A stretch of DNA of 64,000 bases from Halodesulfovibrio aestuarii DSM 17919 = ATCC 29578 (GCF_000384815.1 NZ_ARQF01000017.1:62001-126000), one strand, 5' to 3'. Positions 6,689-17,339 are shown, counted from the stretch's first letter. Notes: generated by a model from the sequence alone, not told the origin. Program-made: numbers and translations.

Positions 6689-8740
6689 GTGTTAGTCCAA
6701 CCAGATACAATACAATCTGCTACCGGCAACCTTGAACTACTGCCTCAAACCGATAACCTTTTGTCTTCGCTTTCTCGTCCGGTAACTATTGCATTTGCAG
6801 GCCAACCTAACACTGGCAAATCAACAATTTTTAATAAACTGACCGGACTGAAACAACGGGTAGGAAACTGGCCGGGAAAAACTGTGGATAAAAAAGAAGG
6901 CACAGTCGACCATAAGGGCTGCACCTACAACTTTGTTGACCTTCCGGGAACATACGGCCTAACGGCCAACTCACTCGAAGAAGAAATCACCAGAGACTAT
7001 CTTTTATCTGGAGAAGCAGATGCAATTGTTGCTGTTGTGAACGCCGCAAGTCTTGAGCGCAGTATATATCTTGTTGCAGAGATGCTGACGCTTAACCTGC
7101 CAATCATCATAGCCCTCAATATGATGGATGTCGCAGAGCAGGAAGGCTACGCGGTTTCAGCAAAAGCCTTGTCCAAGGCCACTGGTATGCCGGTTATCCC
7201 CCTTATCGGGACTTCTCAAGAGCAAAACATGAATGACTTGCTTACGAGTCTTCATACCCTTGACCTTGGACAGGCTGCCCTGCGCACTCCTGCAATAATT
7301 TCAGAAGAAGTACAAAAGTTAGCTCTTAAGCTTACTGAGCATTCTTCTTTTCCTAAACCGTTATTGTGGACAGCCGGAAAAATTATTGAACAAGACAAGA
7401 GTTTACATAACAGGCTGCAACACGAGCTTACATCTGTAGATCTTGCAACATACAACAAGCTCAAAAAAGGTATCACTCCAAAAGAAACAAACGCTGTCTA
7501 TCTGGCTCGTCAACAATGGATTGAGCACGTCTGCGACGAGTCTGTAAATATTATCAAAGACCACGCCAGCCCAACAGATAAATGGGACAAACTGTTCCTT
7601 CACCCAGTCTGGGGCCGAATCATAGCTTTTCTGGTTATCCCTGCAGGTTGCCTGTTGGGTGTCATTCTTGGCATGTGCACCGGTGGACTGGCATTAATGA
7701 CAGCTCTTTCTGCAGGGCCTCAGATAAAGGCCATGTGGCCGGGAATGGCAGGAAATCTTGTAGCAACGGCTCTAATTCCTGCAACAGGCTGGGTATTGGC
7801 TCTGCTCAGTATCATCGGATTTATCTACGCAATCTTTCATTTTCTTGAAGATACAGGATACCTTGCCCGAGTGGCATACCTTATGGATCCAATGCTGAGC
7901 AGGCTTGGCGTTGATGGAAAAGCAGCCATTCCCCTTCTCATGGGGATGCTTTGCAATACAGTGGCAATAGCCGGCAGCAGAGTAATCGCAACCAGACGAC
8001 AGCGTTTTATCAGTCTATGCATGCTGCCGTTTCTTCCCTGTTCAGGTCAGACCGGTGTCGCATTTCTCTTTGCCTTCGCACTGTTCCCACCAGCAACGGC
8101 AATCAAGATTATTCTCAGTGTAACAGCAGTGAATATCATTCTGGCATGCTCAATAGCCAAGTTGCTGCATAAACGCCTGCCGACTACACATACCTCCGGG
8201 CTGATAATGGAGTTACCGCTCTATCATAAACCAAATTTCAAAACTATCTTCAGCGGGGTACGCACCAGACTTGAACTGTTTGCCCGCAGTACTGCCGGAT
8301 TCATCTATGCAGCAATGATCATTGTCTGGGCAGTAAGCTACTTCCCTGAGGGCAATCTCCAGCACAGCTATCTCTTCCAACTTGGAAAATTTTTGGAACC
8401 TGTCGGTGCAGTTCTTGGTTTTGACTGGCGCTTTGTTGTTGCGTTGCTCAGCTCCTTTGTTGCCAAGGAAACTACTGCTGGCACACTTGCTGTCCTGTTC
8501 TCTGTCGATGCCGGAAATCAGCAGGCAGTTATCGAAGCAGTCCGCCAAGCCATCACGTCTCAGGGAGCATTGGCTTTTATTGTTCTCTCCAACCTCTATC
8601 TCCCCTGTCTTGCAACCATTGTTGCTCTAAAAACAGAGCTTGGCTCATGGGCGACTACCGCAAAACTTCTGGTCTGTATGCTAACAATCGCTATTCTGGC
8701 GGCGTATATCGCCTACACGAGTACTGCGTTTCTTTTTTAG
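6689..8740 (+). CDS. feoB: FeoB-like ferrous iron transporter
   Basis: 683 residues with a cytoplasmic G domain and a polytopic membrane part. G-motifs: GQPNTGKST (38-46), DLPG (86-89) and NMMD (144-147). The membrane gates are recognisable but divergent: LLMGMLCNTVAIAGSR (about 416-431) in place of the usual GFGCNVPA, PFLPCSGQTG (about 447-456), and a normal second gate around YLPCLATIVAL. The FAKET-like VAKETTAGTL helix is also present. Start is GTG 6689 with GGAGG seven bases before. FeoB imports Fe(II). Here it would take up iron released from the TonB-imported complex, or another metal in view of the altered gates. Confidence 0.85.
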   Translation: MLVQPDTIQSATGNLELLPQTDNLLSSLSRPVTIAFAGQPNTGKSTIFNKLTGLKQRVGNWPGKTVDKKEGTVDHKGCTYNFVDLPGTYGLTANSLEEEITRDYLLSGEADAIVAVVNAASLERSIYLVAEMLTLNLPIIIALNMMDVAEQEGYAVSAKALSKATGMPVIPLIGTSQEQNMNDLLTSLHTLDLGQAALRTPAIISEEVQKLALKLTEHSSFPKPLLWTAGKIIEQDKSLHNRLQHELTSVDLATYNKLKKGITPKETNAVYLARQQWIEHVCDESVNIIKDHASPTDKWDKLFLHPVWGRIIAFLVIPAGCLLGVILGMCTGGLALMTALSAGPQIKAMWPGMAGNLVATALIPATGWVLALLSIIGFIYAIFHFLEDTGYLARVAYLMDPMLSRLGVDGKAAIPLLMGMLCNTVAIAGSRVIATRRQRFISLCMLPFLPCSGQTGVAFLFAFALFPPATAIKIILSVTAVNIILACSIAKLLHKRLPTTHTSGLIMELPLYHKPNFKTIFSGVRTRLELFARSTAGFIYAAMIIVWAVSYFPEGNLQHSYLFQLGKFLEPVGAVLGFDWRFVVALLSSFVAKETTAGTLAVLFSVDAGNQQAVIEAVRQAITSQGALAFIVLSNLYLPCLATIVALKTELGSWATTAKLLVCMLTIAILAAYIAYTSTAFLF

Positions 8741-8777
8741 CACCTAGCAACCTCTTAACAAAGCATAGGATGATGAA

Positions 8778-11700
8778 ATGACAACAGCCTATAAAATGAT
8801 TAGTGAACCACTAGAAGAATCATTAATTGATATTCTAGAAAGAACTGCTTTGACAGTTCCGGATAAAGGCATCTACCACGTTGACCGGGACGGTACAGGA
8901 GAACAATTCCAAAGCTACGCAGACCTTCTGCGGGAAGCAACTCAGGTAGGTAAAACACTTTACCAAAAAGGTTTGAAACCGAAAGACCATCTGTTGCTGG
9001 CAGTTGAATCTTCCAAAAACTTTCTGAACCTATTCTGGGGATGCCTGCTTACTGGTATCATCCCTGTGCCACTTGCACATGTAAGAACGCCGAATGATGC
9101 ATCTATGGAAGTGCAAAAAGTCCTCGGCGTACAGCAACTGCTGCAAGCGCCAGTTGTATCCGACTCACACAATGACCGCACATTCTCTACTCTAAAAACA
9201 GCACTGGCAGAGCAAGGTGGAACATTACTGGCTTCTGAAGATATTTTGTCTGCAGCCCGCCTTACAGATAGTAATGAGCCCGATTTTTACCGTGCAAAAT
9301 TCGATGAGTTGGCCGTGCTCCAATTTTCTTCCGGCAGCACTGGTATGCCGAAAGGTGCCCGCCTGACCCACCGTAACCTGATAGCAAACATTCTGGCCCT
9401 TATTGACATCGAGCGAGTCGACAACACAGACACTCTTGTCTCGTGGTTACCGTATTTCCATGACTTCGGATTATTCGGCTGCCACCTTATGCCATTATAT
9501 GCCGGTATCAATCAGGTAAAAATGGATCCGTTCCAATTTGCCCAGCGTCCTTTCCTGTGGATGCAGAAAATCCATGAGCATAGGGCTACACTGACATCTT
9601 CCACTAACACTGGCATTGAGCACCTTGCCGCCTACATCGGATTAAAAAAAGACAAACTCCCCGAGCTAAACCTTTCTTGCATTAAATCTTTCATCATGGG
9701 TGCAGAAATGGTCTCTATTGCTTCCTGCAAAAAACTTGAAGACCAACTCGAATCCATGAACTTTCCCAAACTGGCGCTCATGCCGGGTTACGGCCTGACC
9801 GAGACCACTCTTGTCGCCTGCTGCACACGCAGCGGCGATCAGCTCAAATCTTTCCTAATTAATCGCAAAAAAATGATCTCTGAAGGTGTCATCGAATATG
9901 AAAAAACTCCTTCTGAACATACCGCAGAGTTCGCTTGCGTTGGAACCTCTGTGCCGCACTGCCGTCTACGAATTGTTGACACAGAAGGAAACGAACTTCC
10001 TGCAAACCGTGTTGGCCTTATTGAAATTCAGGGTGAAAACGTCGTAAATGCGTATGAAAAAAATCCTGATGCTAATACTGCAGCCTTCCACGATTCATGG
10101 TTCTCATCCGGTGACATGGGCTTCATGACCGAAAACAATGAGGCATGCATAGTAGGACGCCAGAAAGAGATTCTCGTTATTCACGGACAGAATTATTACC
10201 CTGCTGATGTGGAAAAAATAGCTCTCCTTGGACACGAAGAGAAATTCCGCTTGGCAGTAGTATGCGGCGCATATGATGAAAAATTGGGAAAAGAAAAAGT
10301 TCTTCTTTTTTACGTAAAAAATAAAAAAGAACTTTCTGCAGAAAATACCCCGCAGACACTTACGGCTCTCCGTGAAAATGTAAGTAACCTTGCTGGGTTC
10401 CCTATTGATCACTTTATCCCTGTCACACAAGGTGAAATCCCGCGCACATCAAGCGGCAAAGTGATCCGTTCTGCATTAGCACAGGCGTTTCTTGATGGCT
10501 CATTTGACGGAAAAACTGCAGAGACTGATGCCATGCTCACCGCCCAGAATAAAGGGATCGACTACTCTGCACTGGATCATGAATCCATTGTGCGCAACGT
10601 CTGGCAGGAAATCCTCGAGCTTGAAACAAGTCACCTTACACCTAACAAAAGCATGTTCAAACTCGGTGCAGACTCCATCCGCGCCATGCGCATTCAGGGT
10701 CTGCTCGAGGAAACATATCAGGCAAAAATGGAAAGTAACTTCTGCTACATGTATCAGACTATCGCAGCACAAGTTGCCTATTTCAAGAACCGCGACTTCA
10801 GTATTGAACCACCACAAAACGAACTTGAATCTATCATTCTTAAAATTGTCGCGGAGCAACTTGAGGCTAAACCAGACACAATCGGCGTTACTGAAAACCT
10901 TGTAAAGCGTATGGACTCCATTTCTGAACTGCTCACCCTTTTAGAAGAAATCAAAAAGGTTTTTAAAGAAGTTCCTATTGAAAAAGAGTTCCTTGAATTC
11001 AACACAATCAGACAAATGGCCAATTACCTTAACGGGCACGTATTCTCTAAAAACACTGAAGAACAGGAATACGACATTTTCCCGCTGATGCATTTTCAGG
11101 AAACTCTCTACTTTCATCGTAAAGGATTCGTCCGCAATGAGCCGAGCGGTTTAAGCTGCTATATTTTCCTCAAAACCAATCTCACTGGTAAAATGAACCT
11201 TGAGTTGTTCGACAAAGCACTCAACTACGTTGTCAGCAGACATCCAGTTCTTCGCTCTGTCATTGATGAAGAAGATAACCGCCCAAGAATGAAATCACTC
11301 AACACGGTGCCGGAAGTGCACACTTCATATCTGGACATCTCAGGTAAATCTGTTGAAGAGCAGCGTCAATTTATCCTCAATAGAGGCCTTGAACACAACG
11401 ATTACCGCTTTGATCTTTCACAATTCCCGCTTTTCTTCTGCGAACTGCTGAAAGTCAATGACGAGAGACATGTCTTCATGATCAACATCGATCATCTGCT
11501 TATTGATGGTTTCAGCTTTATGCAGGTGTTTGAAGAACTCTTCAATACCTATGATAAAATGCTGCGCAACGAACCGCATGAACTTCCTGAAGCGTCTATG
11601 ACCTTTGGAGATTATGTTCGTGTTGAGCAACTCCGCCAGCGTACTGCTGAGTACAAAAATGCACTGGAATTCCAGCTGGATATTTTTAAAAATCTTCCAC

Positions 11701-14700
11701 CAAAAGCAGTACTTCCTTTTAAGCAGAATCCAGCAACACTGGAAAAAGTTCAGTTCGATACATTCTATCAGGAAATCGAACCAGAAATTATCGAAGCCCT
11801 GAATGCTGTAGCAATGGAAAATCAAGTTTCTTTGAACTCTCTCCTGCTTGCCGCATACTTCAAACTAATGAGTATCTGGTGCCATCAAGATGACCTGATC
11901 ATCAATATGCCTGTCTTCAACCGCGAACAATATTTCGCCGGTGCCCGTAAGACAGTTGCCACGTTCATCGACATCTTCCCTGTGCGCCTCCAGACTTACT
12001 TCGAAGAACCGCTTATTCAGATCGCGCAAAAAGCAGAAGAATTCACACGACGCTTGCTTGAAGTTCCAGTCTCCTCCATTGAGCTCTCGCGAGAACTATT
12101 CGAACGAGAAGGACTCCGCGCTACGTCCATGAGCTCTATCATCTTCAGTAATTCCATCGGGATGTACAACGGTGAAGTGAGCGAAATGCAAAAGATTATG
12201 CTGGACACACCGGAATTCAGAACCGGAGCACCGGGCACCTACATTGACCTTGTTATCTATGATTTCAGAGAACGTAAGCATAGTGCGGATACCTTCTACT
12301 TTAACTGGAACTTTATCCGCGACATTTTTGACAAAGATTTCATTGAAATCCTTTCAAGCCAGTACAAAATCCTGCTCACCCAGTTGGTGAAAGCAAAATC
12401 TTCTGAATATGCAGCGCAGAAGTTTACCGGTGAAGAGATTATTCCAGAGCACCACAGAAAGCTCATGGGAGAAATCAATAATACGAAGACTTCTTTCCCG
12501 GATGCCACCCTGCATGCACTGATCGAAGAGCAGGTTCGAAAAACTCCGGATAAAGAAGCGCTGACCTTTGAAGGTAACACCCTTACATATAGCATGTTCA
12601 ATGAGCAAGCTGCGGCAATAGGCCGCTGCCTCACCTCACTTAATATTGGCAATGATGACTTTGTTGCTCTGTTTACCAGCCGCAGTCTCGAAATGCTCAC
12701 CGGCCAGTTTGGTGTACTCAAAGCCGGCGCTGCATACCTGCCAATTGACATCGACTACCCTTCAGATCGTATTGCCTATGTTCTAGAAGACTCTCTGGCA
12801 CCGGTACTGCTTACGCAATCAACCCATCTGCCGCGTCTTGAGGGAGCGCTGAAGCATGTTAAACATGTCATTTTGTTAGATGAAGGAGCAGATACAGAAA
12901 GTATTCCTGAATCCATCAAAGATAAAACCGTTACTCTCAACAGCTTAAAAGAACAAAGCGAGGGCATTGAACTCCCAGAAGTATCTACATGCGATCTCGC
13001 CTACATGATTTACACCTCCGGCTCTACTGGAAAACCTAAAGGAGTTCAGGTTACCCATAGAAATATAGTAAACTTCCTCCATTGGGTGAAAATGGAAGTC
13101 AATATCAGAGAAGAGGAACGTCTTGCACTGGTTACTTCCTATGCATTTGACATGACTCTTACCAGTAATTGGGTGCCATTCCTTACCGGAGCTTCGCTGC
13201 ATATCCTTTCTGAAGAAAAGACAAAGGATGTTCAAAGTCTGCTCCGCTTTATCAGCGAACGTGAAATCACTTTTCTGAACGTTACCCCGTCACATTTCTC
13301 ACTGTTGGCAAACGCCAGAGAATACCTGACCAAGGAACATCTTCCAATGCGCGACGGTATGCGAGTCATGCAGGGGGGCGAGCTGATTAACACAAAAGAC
13401 CTTAATTTGTGGCTTAAATACTACCCTACACACGGGTTCATCAATGAATACGGTCCGACAGAAACTACAGTTGCATCCACGTTCTTCCCAATTTCGGTAA
13501 CAGAGAAAAACACTGTTGAACTTCATACTGTGCCTATCGGAAAACCCGTCTATAACACTCAGATTTACATCATGAATGATGACCTGAAAAATTGTATGAT
13601 TGGAGTACCGGGTGAACTTTGCATCGGTGGGGAAGGTGTCACCAACGGCTACTACAACAACGCAGTAAAAACCGCTGAGGCATTTATACAAAACCCATAT
13701 GGGCCTGAAGGTGATTTACTGTATCGTACAGGTGATGTTGTACGTCTCTTGAATGACGGCAATATCGAATTCCTTGGTCGTAACGACCATCAGATCAACC
13801 TGCGTGGCTACAGAATAGAAGCCGGTGAAATTGAAAACACCATACGTGAGCATGGACAGGTTGCAGAAGCAGTTGTTGTTCCGCAAAAAGATACTGCAGA
13901 CAGCCTTGCACTTGTTGCCTTCTATACAAGTACGAATGGACAGATTCCCCCCAAAGAACTTCGCACCCATCTTGCCGAGACCCTTCCGGAATACATGATT
14001 CCGGTCCACTTTGAGCATCTGGAGACAATGCCGTGCACCCCAAGTGGAAAACTGGACAAAAAGTCACTGCCTAAAGTGACAATTGAAGCTGGTGCAATAA
14101 CAGATGATTCTGCAAAACCAGAGACAGAATTGGAAATTCAAGTTGCGGAAATATGGGAAGAAGTACTCGGAGTCACCGGCATCGGTCTTAATAGCAACTT
14201 CTGGGAAATAGGCGGCGACTCTCTCAAAGCAATGCGTCTCATCATGCGCATGAAAAAAGAAGGCTTCATTAATTTCGGTCTCAAGGAAGCATTTGAATAC
14301 CAAACTGTTGGCTCAATCGTTGAACACATGCTTTCCACCCAAAAAGAGACCGAGGAAAAAGAAGCCGACATTGTTAATCTGACTTACCGCCAATATCCGG
14401 TAGCCCAACTATTCTGCCTTCCGTACGCGTGCGGTAATCCAACAATGTATCGTGAACTGAGCGACCTTTTGCCGGCTGACTACGCTATATCAGCAGCAAA
14501 TATGCCGGGACACGGTAACAGCGGAAAACCGTTTGAGTCCATCCCTCAAATAGCAGAACACTTTGTGCCGCTTCTTTCCGAAAAACAACAGGATACTCCG
14601 TTGTTTATCGTCGGATACTCATTCGGCGGCCACGCGGCTTATGCCCTTGCCAAACTGCTTGAAGAAAAAGGTACTCCTGCTGCCGGAGTTATCATTATCT

Positions 14701-15104
14701 CAAGCCCTCCACCGGAAATAAAAGGCGGCCTTAAAGCCATTCTTTCCAGCACAGATGATGAAATCATGACTCGTTCCAAAGAGGTCTACAAGTACGACTT
14801 CACAGACATGACCGCATCTGAACAGAAAGACTATCTGCACACACTCAAGATCGACACTAAAGCGATGGTCGATTTTACCTTCACAAGAAAGCTCAACACT
14901 CCGGCAATAAATATCGCCGGACGTAATGAGGAAGAACAGAGCATCCGTTCTGAAGCCCGCTTATGGCGCAACGCCTTTAAGCATTGTGAACTTAAAGAAC
15001 TGAACGGTGCGCATATGTTAATCAAAACTAATGCAAAAGAGCTTGCAAAACTTATTTCATCATTTGTTGACGTAATTGCTCTTGAAAATGGAGGGGGAAA
15101 ATAA
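8778..15104 (+). CDS. NRPS: acyl-AMP ligase - T - T - Cy/C - A - T - TE
   Basis: 2108 residues. (1) About 1-590, an acyl-AMP ligase of FAAL type: SSGSTGMPKG (about 183), SWLPYFHDFGL and GRQKEILVIHGQNYYP, which loads an acyl acid. (2) Carrier with GADSIRAM (Ser about 632). (3) A weaker second carrier with RMDSIS (Ser about 714). (4) About 763-1190, a condensation-fold domain with D905-HLLI-D910-GF-S913, i.e. the DxxxxDxxS pattern of heterocyclisation domains, plus NREQYF and SIIFSNSIG segments seen in Cy domains. (5) Adenylation with YTSGSTGKPKG (about 1412) and NEYGPTETT. (6) Carrier GGDSLKA (Ser about 1815). (7) Thioesterase with GYSFGGH (Ser about 1948) and His about 2079. A one-module acyl-amino-acid assembly line; substrates are not certain. 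Confidence 0.9.
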   Translation: MTTAYKMISEPLEESLIDILERTALTVPDKGIYHVDRDGTGEQFQSYADLLREATQVGKTLYQKGLKPKDHLLLAVESSKNFLNLFWGCLLTGIIPVPLAHVRTPNDASMEVQKVLGVQQLLQAPVVSDSHNDRTFSTLKTALAEQGGTLLASEDILSAARLTDSNEPDFYRAKFDELAVLQFSSGSTGMPKGARLTHRNLIANILALIDIERVDNTDTLVSWLPYFHDFGLFGCHLMPLYAGINQVKMDPFQFAQRPFLWMQKIHEHRATLTSSTNTGIEHLAAYIGLKKDKLPELNLSCIKSFIMGAEMVSIASCKKLEDQLESMNFPKLALMPGYGLTETTLVACCTRSGDQLKSFLINRKKMISEGVIEYEKTPSEHTAEFACVGTSVPHCRLRIVDTEGNELPANRVGLIEIQGENVVNAYEKNPDANTAAFHDSWFSSGDMGFMTENNEACIVGRQKEILVIHGQNYYPADVEKIALLGHEEKFRLAVVCGAYDEKLGKEKVLLFYVKNKKELSAENTPQTLTALRENVSNLAGFPIDHFIPVTQGEIPRTSSGKVIRSALAQAFLDGSFDGKTAETDAMLTAQNKGIDYSALDHESIVRNVWQEILELETSHLTPNKSMFKLGADSIRAMRIQGLLEETYQAKMESNFCYMYQTIAAQVAYFKNRDFSIEPPQNELESIILKIVAEQLEAKPDTIGVTENLVKRMDSISELLTLLEEIKKVFKEVPIEKEFLEFNTIRQMANYLNGHVFSKNTEEQEYDIFPLMHFQETLYFHRKGFVRNEPSGLSCYIFLKTNLTGKMNLELFDKALNYVVSRHPVLRSVIDEEDNRPRMKSLNTVPEVHTSYLDISGKSVEEQRQFILNRGLEHNDYRFDLSQFPLFFCELLKVNDERHVFMINIDHLLIDGFSFMQVFEELFNTYDKMLRNEPHELPEASMTFGDYVRVEQLRQRTAEYKNALEFQLDIFKNLPPKAVLPFKQNPATLEKVQFDTFYQEIEPEIIEALNAVAMENQVSLNSLLLAAYFKLMSIWCHQDDLIINMPVFNREQYFAGARKTVATFIDIFPVRLQTYFEEPLIQIAQKAEEFTRRLLEVPVSSIELSRELFEREGLRATSMSSIIFSNSIGMYNGEVSEMQKIMLDTPEFRTGAPGTYIDLVIYDFRERKHSADTFYFNWNFIRDIFDKDFIEILSSQYKILLTQLVKAKSSEYAAQKFTGEEIIPEHHRKLMGEINNTKTSFPDATLHALIEEQVRKTPDKEALTFEGNTLTYSMFNEQAAAIGRCLTSLNIGNDDFVALFTSRSLEMLTGQFGVLKAGAAYLPIDIDYPSDRIAYVLEDSLAPVLLTQSTHLPRLEGALKHVKHVILLDEGADTESIPESIKDKTVTLNSLKEQSEGIELPEVSTCDLAYMIYTSGSTGKPKGVQVTHRNIVNFLHWVKMEVNIREEERLALVTSYAFDMTLTSNWVPFLTGASLHILSEEKTKDVQSLLRFISEREITFLNVTPSHFSLLANAREYLTKEHLPMRDGMRVMQGGELINTKDLNLWLKYYPTHGFINEYGPTETTVASTFFPISVTEKNTVELHTVPIGKPVYNTQIYIMNDDLKNCMIGVPGELCIGGEGVTNGYYNNAVKTAEAFIQNPYGPEGDLLYRTGDVVRLLNDGNIEFLGRNDHQINLRGYRIEAGEIENTIREHGQVAEAVVVPQKDTADSLALVAFYTSTNGQIPPKELRTHLAETLPEYMIPVHFEHLETMPCTPSGKLDKKSLPKVTIEAGAITDDSAKPETELEIQVAEIWEEVLGVTGIGLNSNFWEIGGDSLKAMRLIMRMKKEGFINFGLKEAFEYQTVGSIVEHMLSTQKETEEKEADIVNLTYRQYPVAQLFCLPYACGNPTMYRELSDLLPADYAISAANMPGHGNSGKPFESIPQIAEHFVPLLSEKQQDTPLFIVGYSFGGHAAYALAKLLEEKGTPAAGVIIISSPPPEIKGGLKAILSSTDDEIMTRSKEVYKYDFTDMTASEQKDYLHTLKIDTKAMVDFTFTRKLNTPAINIAGRNEEEQSIRSEARLWRNAFKHCELKELNGAHMLIKTNAKELAKLISSFVDVIALENGGGK

Positions 15105-17267
15105 ATGGCAACCACCCTAATGCGTTTGCGCATTCAACTATTCGCTGCAACATTGCTGCTTGTATTTGCAACCGCCGCTGTGTCCTTTGCTGCTCAAGGC
15201 CAGGAAGCAGGTACACAACAGCAAGCTGAGGCAGAGAACACAAGTAACGACAGACCGTTACAACTGGCTCCTGTAGTTGTTACAGCAGAAAAACGTTCTG
15301 AAAATGTTCAGGAGATTCCTTCCAGTATTTCTGTCATCTCAGATATGCAAATGACAGACTCTGGTATCACCGATATTGAAGAACTCTCATCACTGACACC
15401 AAACCTTTTTATTTCAAACTGGGGCTCCAGAAGTAACTCTTTCATTTTTATCCGTGGTATCGGTGCGGTCAACAACGATCCGGCAGTCGGTTACTATGTA
15501 GATGATGTAAGCTATATGAACTCGGGTGCTTTTGACTCAAACCTTTATGACATTGAACGAATTGAAGTTCTCAGAGGCCCGCAAGGAACTCTGTATGGTC
15601 GAAATAGCCTGGGCGGTGTCATTAATATTGTTACAAAAGAACCAGATAATGAAACTCATGCAGGATTGACGCAACGCTTTGGTAACTACAATCTCTATGA
15701 AACAGAGCTCTATGTTAGAAAACCAATCATTAATGACAAGCTGTTTCTGGGACTCTCAGGCAACTATCAGAAACATGACGGCTACAGCCACAACGATTAT
15801 CTAGACGAAGACGGCGATAACCTGAAAAGCCTCAATGGGCGTGCTCATCTACGTTGGATGCCTTCGCAGGATCTCGATGTCATTCTTACAGTTGATGGTG
15901 AAAGAATTGATGATGGTGCGTACCCGATTACTCGCTTATCTCAGGTTAAGAATGACCCTCATCGATACTCACATGACACCTCGGGGAGTGATGAGAGGGA
16001 TTCTTTCGGCACGTCTCTTCGAACCAAATATGATGCTGAAGCACTTACCATCACCTCTATCACCTCTTACCGGCACTACGATGATCGAGTCTATAACGAT
16101 CAGGATTTCATGCCAATACCGATGATGACTTCAAAGCAAAACCTCCACGACAGTCAGGTGACTCAGGAGTTCCGTTTTGCATCACCAAAAGACAACGGAA
16201 ATTGGAAGTGGCTTGGCGGATTATACGGGTTCTATCACGAACGTGACGACAATCTTATTCTCGACTTTGCTCCGGGCGTTATGCTTCCGACAGTCGGAGT
16301 CACCTCAGACACCGACTCCATTGTTGATACCATGGGTACAGCAGTGTTCGGGCAAGCAACGTATACGTTATTCGATAAGTTAGACCTGACAGCCGGCCTG
16401 CGCCTTGACTATGAAAGAAGTGCTATAGATTACGAAAATAAACTTAATGGGATGCAGGCAACTAAGTTTGACGACAGCGTTAACAACAACAGCCTGCTTC
16501 CAAAATTCCAAATAGCCTATCACCTGACTGATGATGTTATGACCTATGCAACTATCTCCCGTGGTTATAGAAGCGGCGGTTTTAACACTGCATTTCTTAA
16601 AACCAGTGACCGAACCTTTGATCCGGAATACAGCTGGAACTATGAACTCGGTGCCAAAACATCCTGGTTCAATAACCGCGTGAACTTTAACGCAGCTGCT
16701 TTTTACATCACAATCGAGGACCAGCAGGTAACAACAACACTGCCAAATGCAAACACAGTTATCCGCAACGCTGGTAAGTCACACAACATGGGTTTTGAAC
16801 TGGAAGGAAATGCAATCTTGTTCGAGGGCCTGACTGCTGAGGCAAACTTTGGTTATACCTATGCTGAGTTTACCAAATATAAAGATGGCAGCACCGACTA
16901 CAAAGATAATCAGGCTCCTTTCGTTCCGCGCTATACATACCTCGGCGCGCTCCAATACCGACGTCCGTTAATAAAAGAATTCAATTACCTATGGAATACA
17001 GGTTCGTTAGATCTGTTTGCCAGAGCTGAAGTTCAGGGTACCGGTCCATTCTATTGGGATGTCGCAAATAATCTCAAACAGGATCCGTACGAAATATTCA
17101 ACTTCCGCGTCGGCTTTGAAACAGAATACTTTGACATCATCGCCTGGTGCAGAAACGCATTTGATAAAAAATACGCAAAAATCGCATTCGATTCCGGCGC
17201 TGGTTACGCATTGGGACAGGCTGGAGATCCGCAAACATTCGGGCTTACTCTTCGAGCCAGATTCTAA
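15105..17267 (+). CDS. TonB-dependent outer-membrane receptor
   Basis: 720 residues with a signal peptide (about 1-30), a TonB-box region (PVVVTAEKRSENV), a plug domain with VLRGPQGTLYGRNSLGG and a long beta-barrel ending ...LTLRARF. Such receptors import ferri-siderophores and other scarce ligands with energy from TonB-ExbBD. The ATG begins directly after the NRPS stop codon, with the ribosome site GGAGGGGG inside the NRPS end, so the product of the NRPS is probably its ligand. No TonB, ExbB or ExbD gene is visible in the window, so energising proteins must be elsewhere. Confidence 0.9.
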   Translation: MATTLMRLRIQLFAATLLLVFATAAVSFAAQGQEAGTQQQAEAENTSNDRPLQLAPVVVTAEKRSENVQEIPSSISVISDMQMTDSGITDIEELSSLTPNLFISNWGSRSNSFIFIRGIGAVNNDPAVGYYVDDVSYMNSGAFDSNLYDIERIEVLRGPQGTLYGRNSLGGVINIVTKEPDNETHAGLTQRFGNYNLYETELYVRKPIINDKLFLGLSGNYQKHDGYSHNDYLDEDGDNLKSLNGRAHLRWMPSQDLDVILTVDGERIDDGAYPITRLSQVKNDPHRYSHDTSGSDERDSFGTSLRTKYDAEALTITSITSYRHYDDRVYNDQDFMPIPMMTSKQNLHDSQVTQEFRFASPKDNGNWKWLGGLYGFYHERDDNLILDFAPGVMLPTVGVTSDTDSIVDTMGTAVFGQATYTLFDKLDLTAGLRLDYERSAIDYENKLNGMQATKFDDSVNNNSLLPKFQIAYHLTDDVMTYATISRGYRSGGFNTAFLKTSDRTFDPEYSWNYELGAKTSWFNNRVNFNAAAFYITIEDQQVTTTLPNANTVIRNAGKSHNMGFELEGNAILFEGLTAEANFGYTYAEFTKYKDGSTDYKDNQAPFVPRYTYLGALQYRRPLIKEFNYLWNTGSLDLFARAEVQGTGPFYWDVANNLKQDPYEIFNFRVGFETEYFDIIAWCRNAFDKKYAKIAFDSGAGYALGQAGDPQTFGLTLRARF

Positions 17268-17289
17268 ACAATCCTGATCAAGTCACACG

Positions 17290-17307
17290 GGGCAGGTTTT
17301 CCTGCCC
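17290..17307 (+). terminator. Intra-operon hairpin between receptor and exporter genes
   Basis: GGGCAGG (17290-17296) pairs with CCTGCCC (17301-17307) around a TTTT loop. No T-run follows, so it is more likely an mRNA-stability or partial attenuation element than a full terminator, which could lower exporter expression relative to the receptor. Confidence 0.5.
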
Positions 17308-17339
17308 TGTATTACTCACCCCCCTAAGGAGTGGACAGT

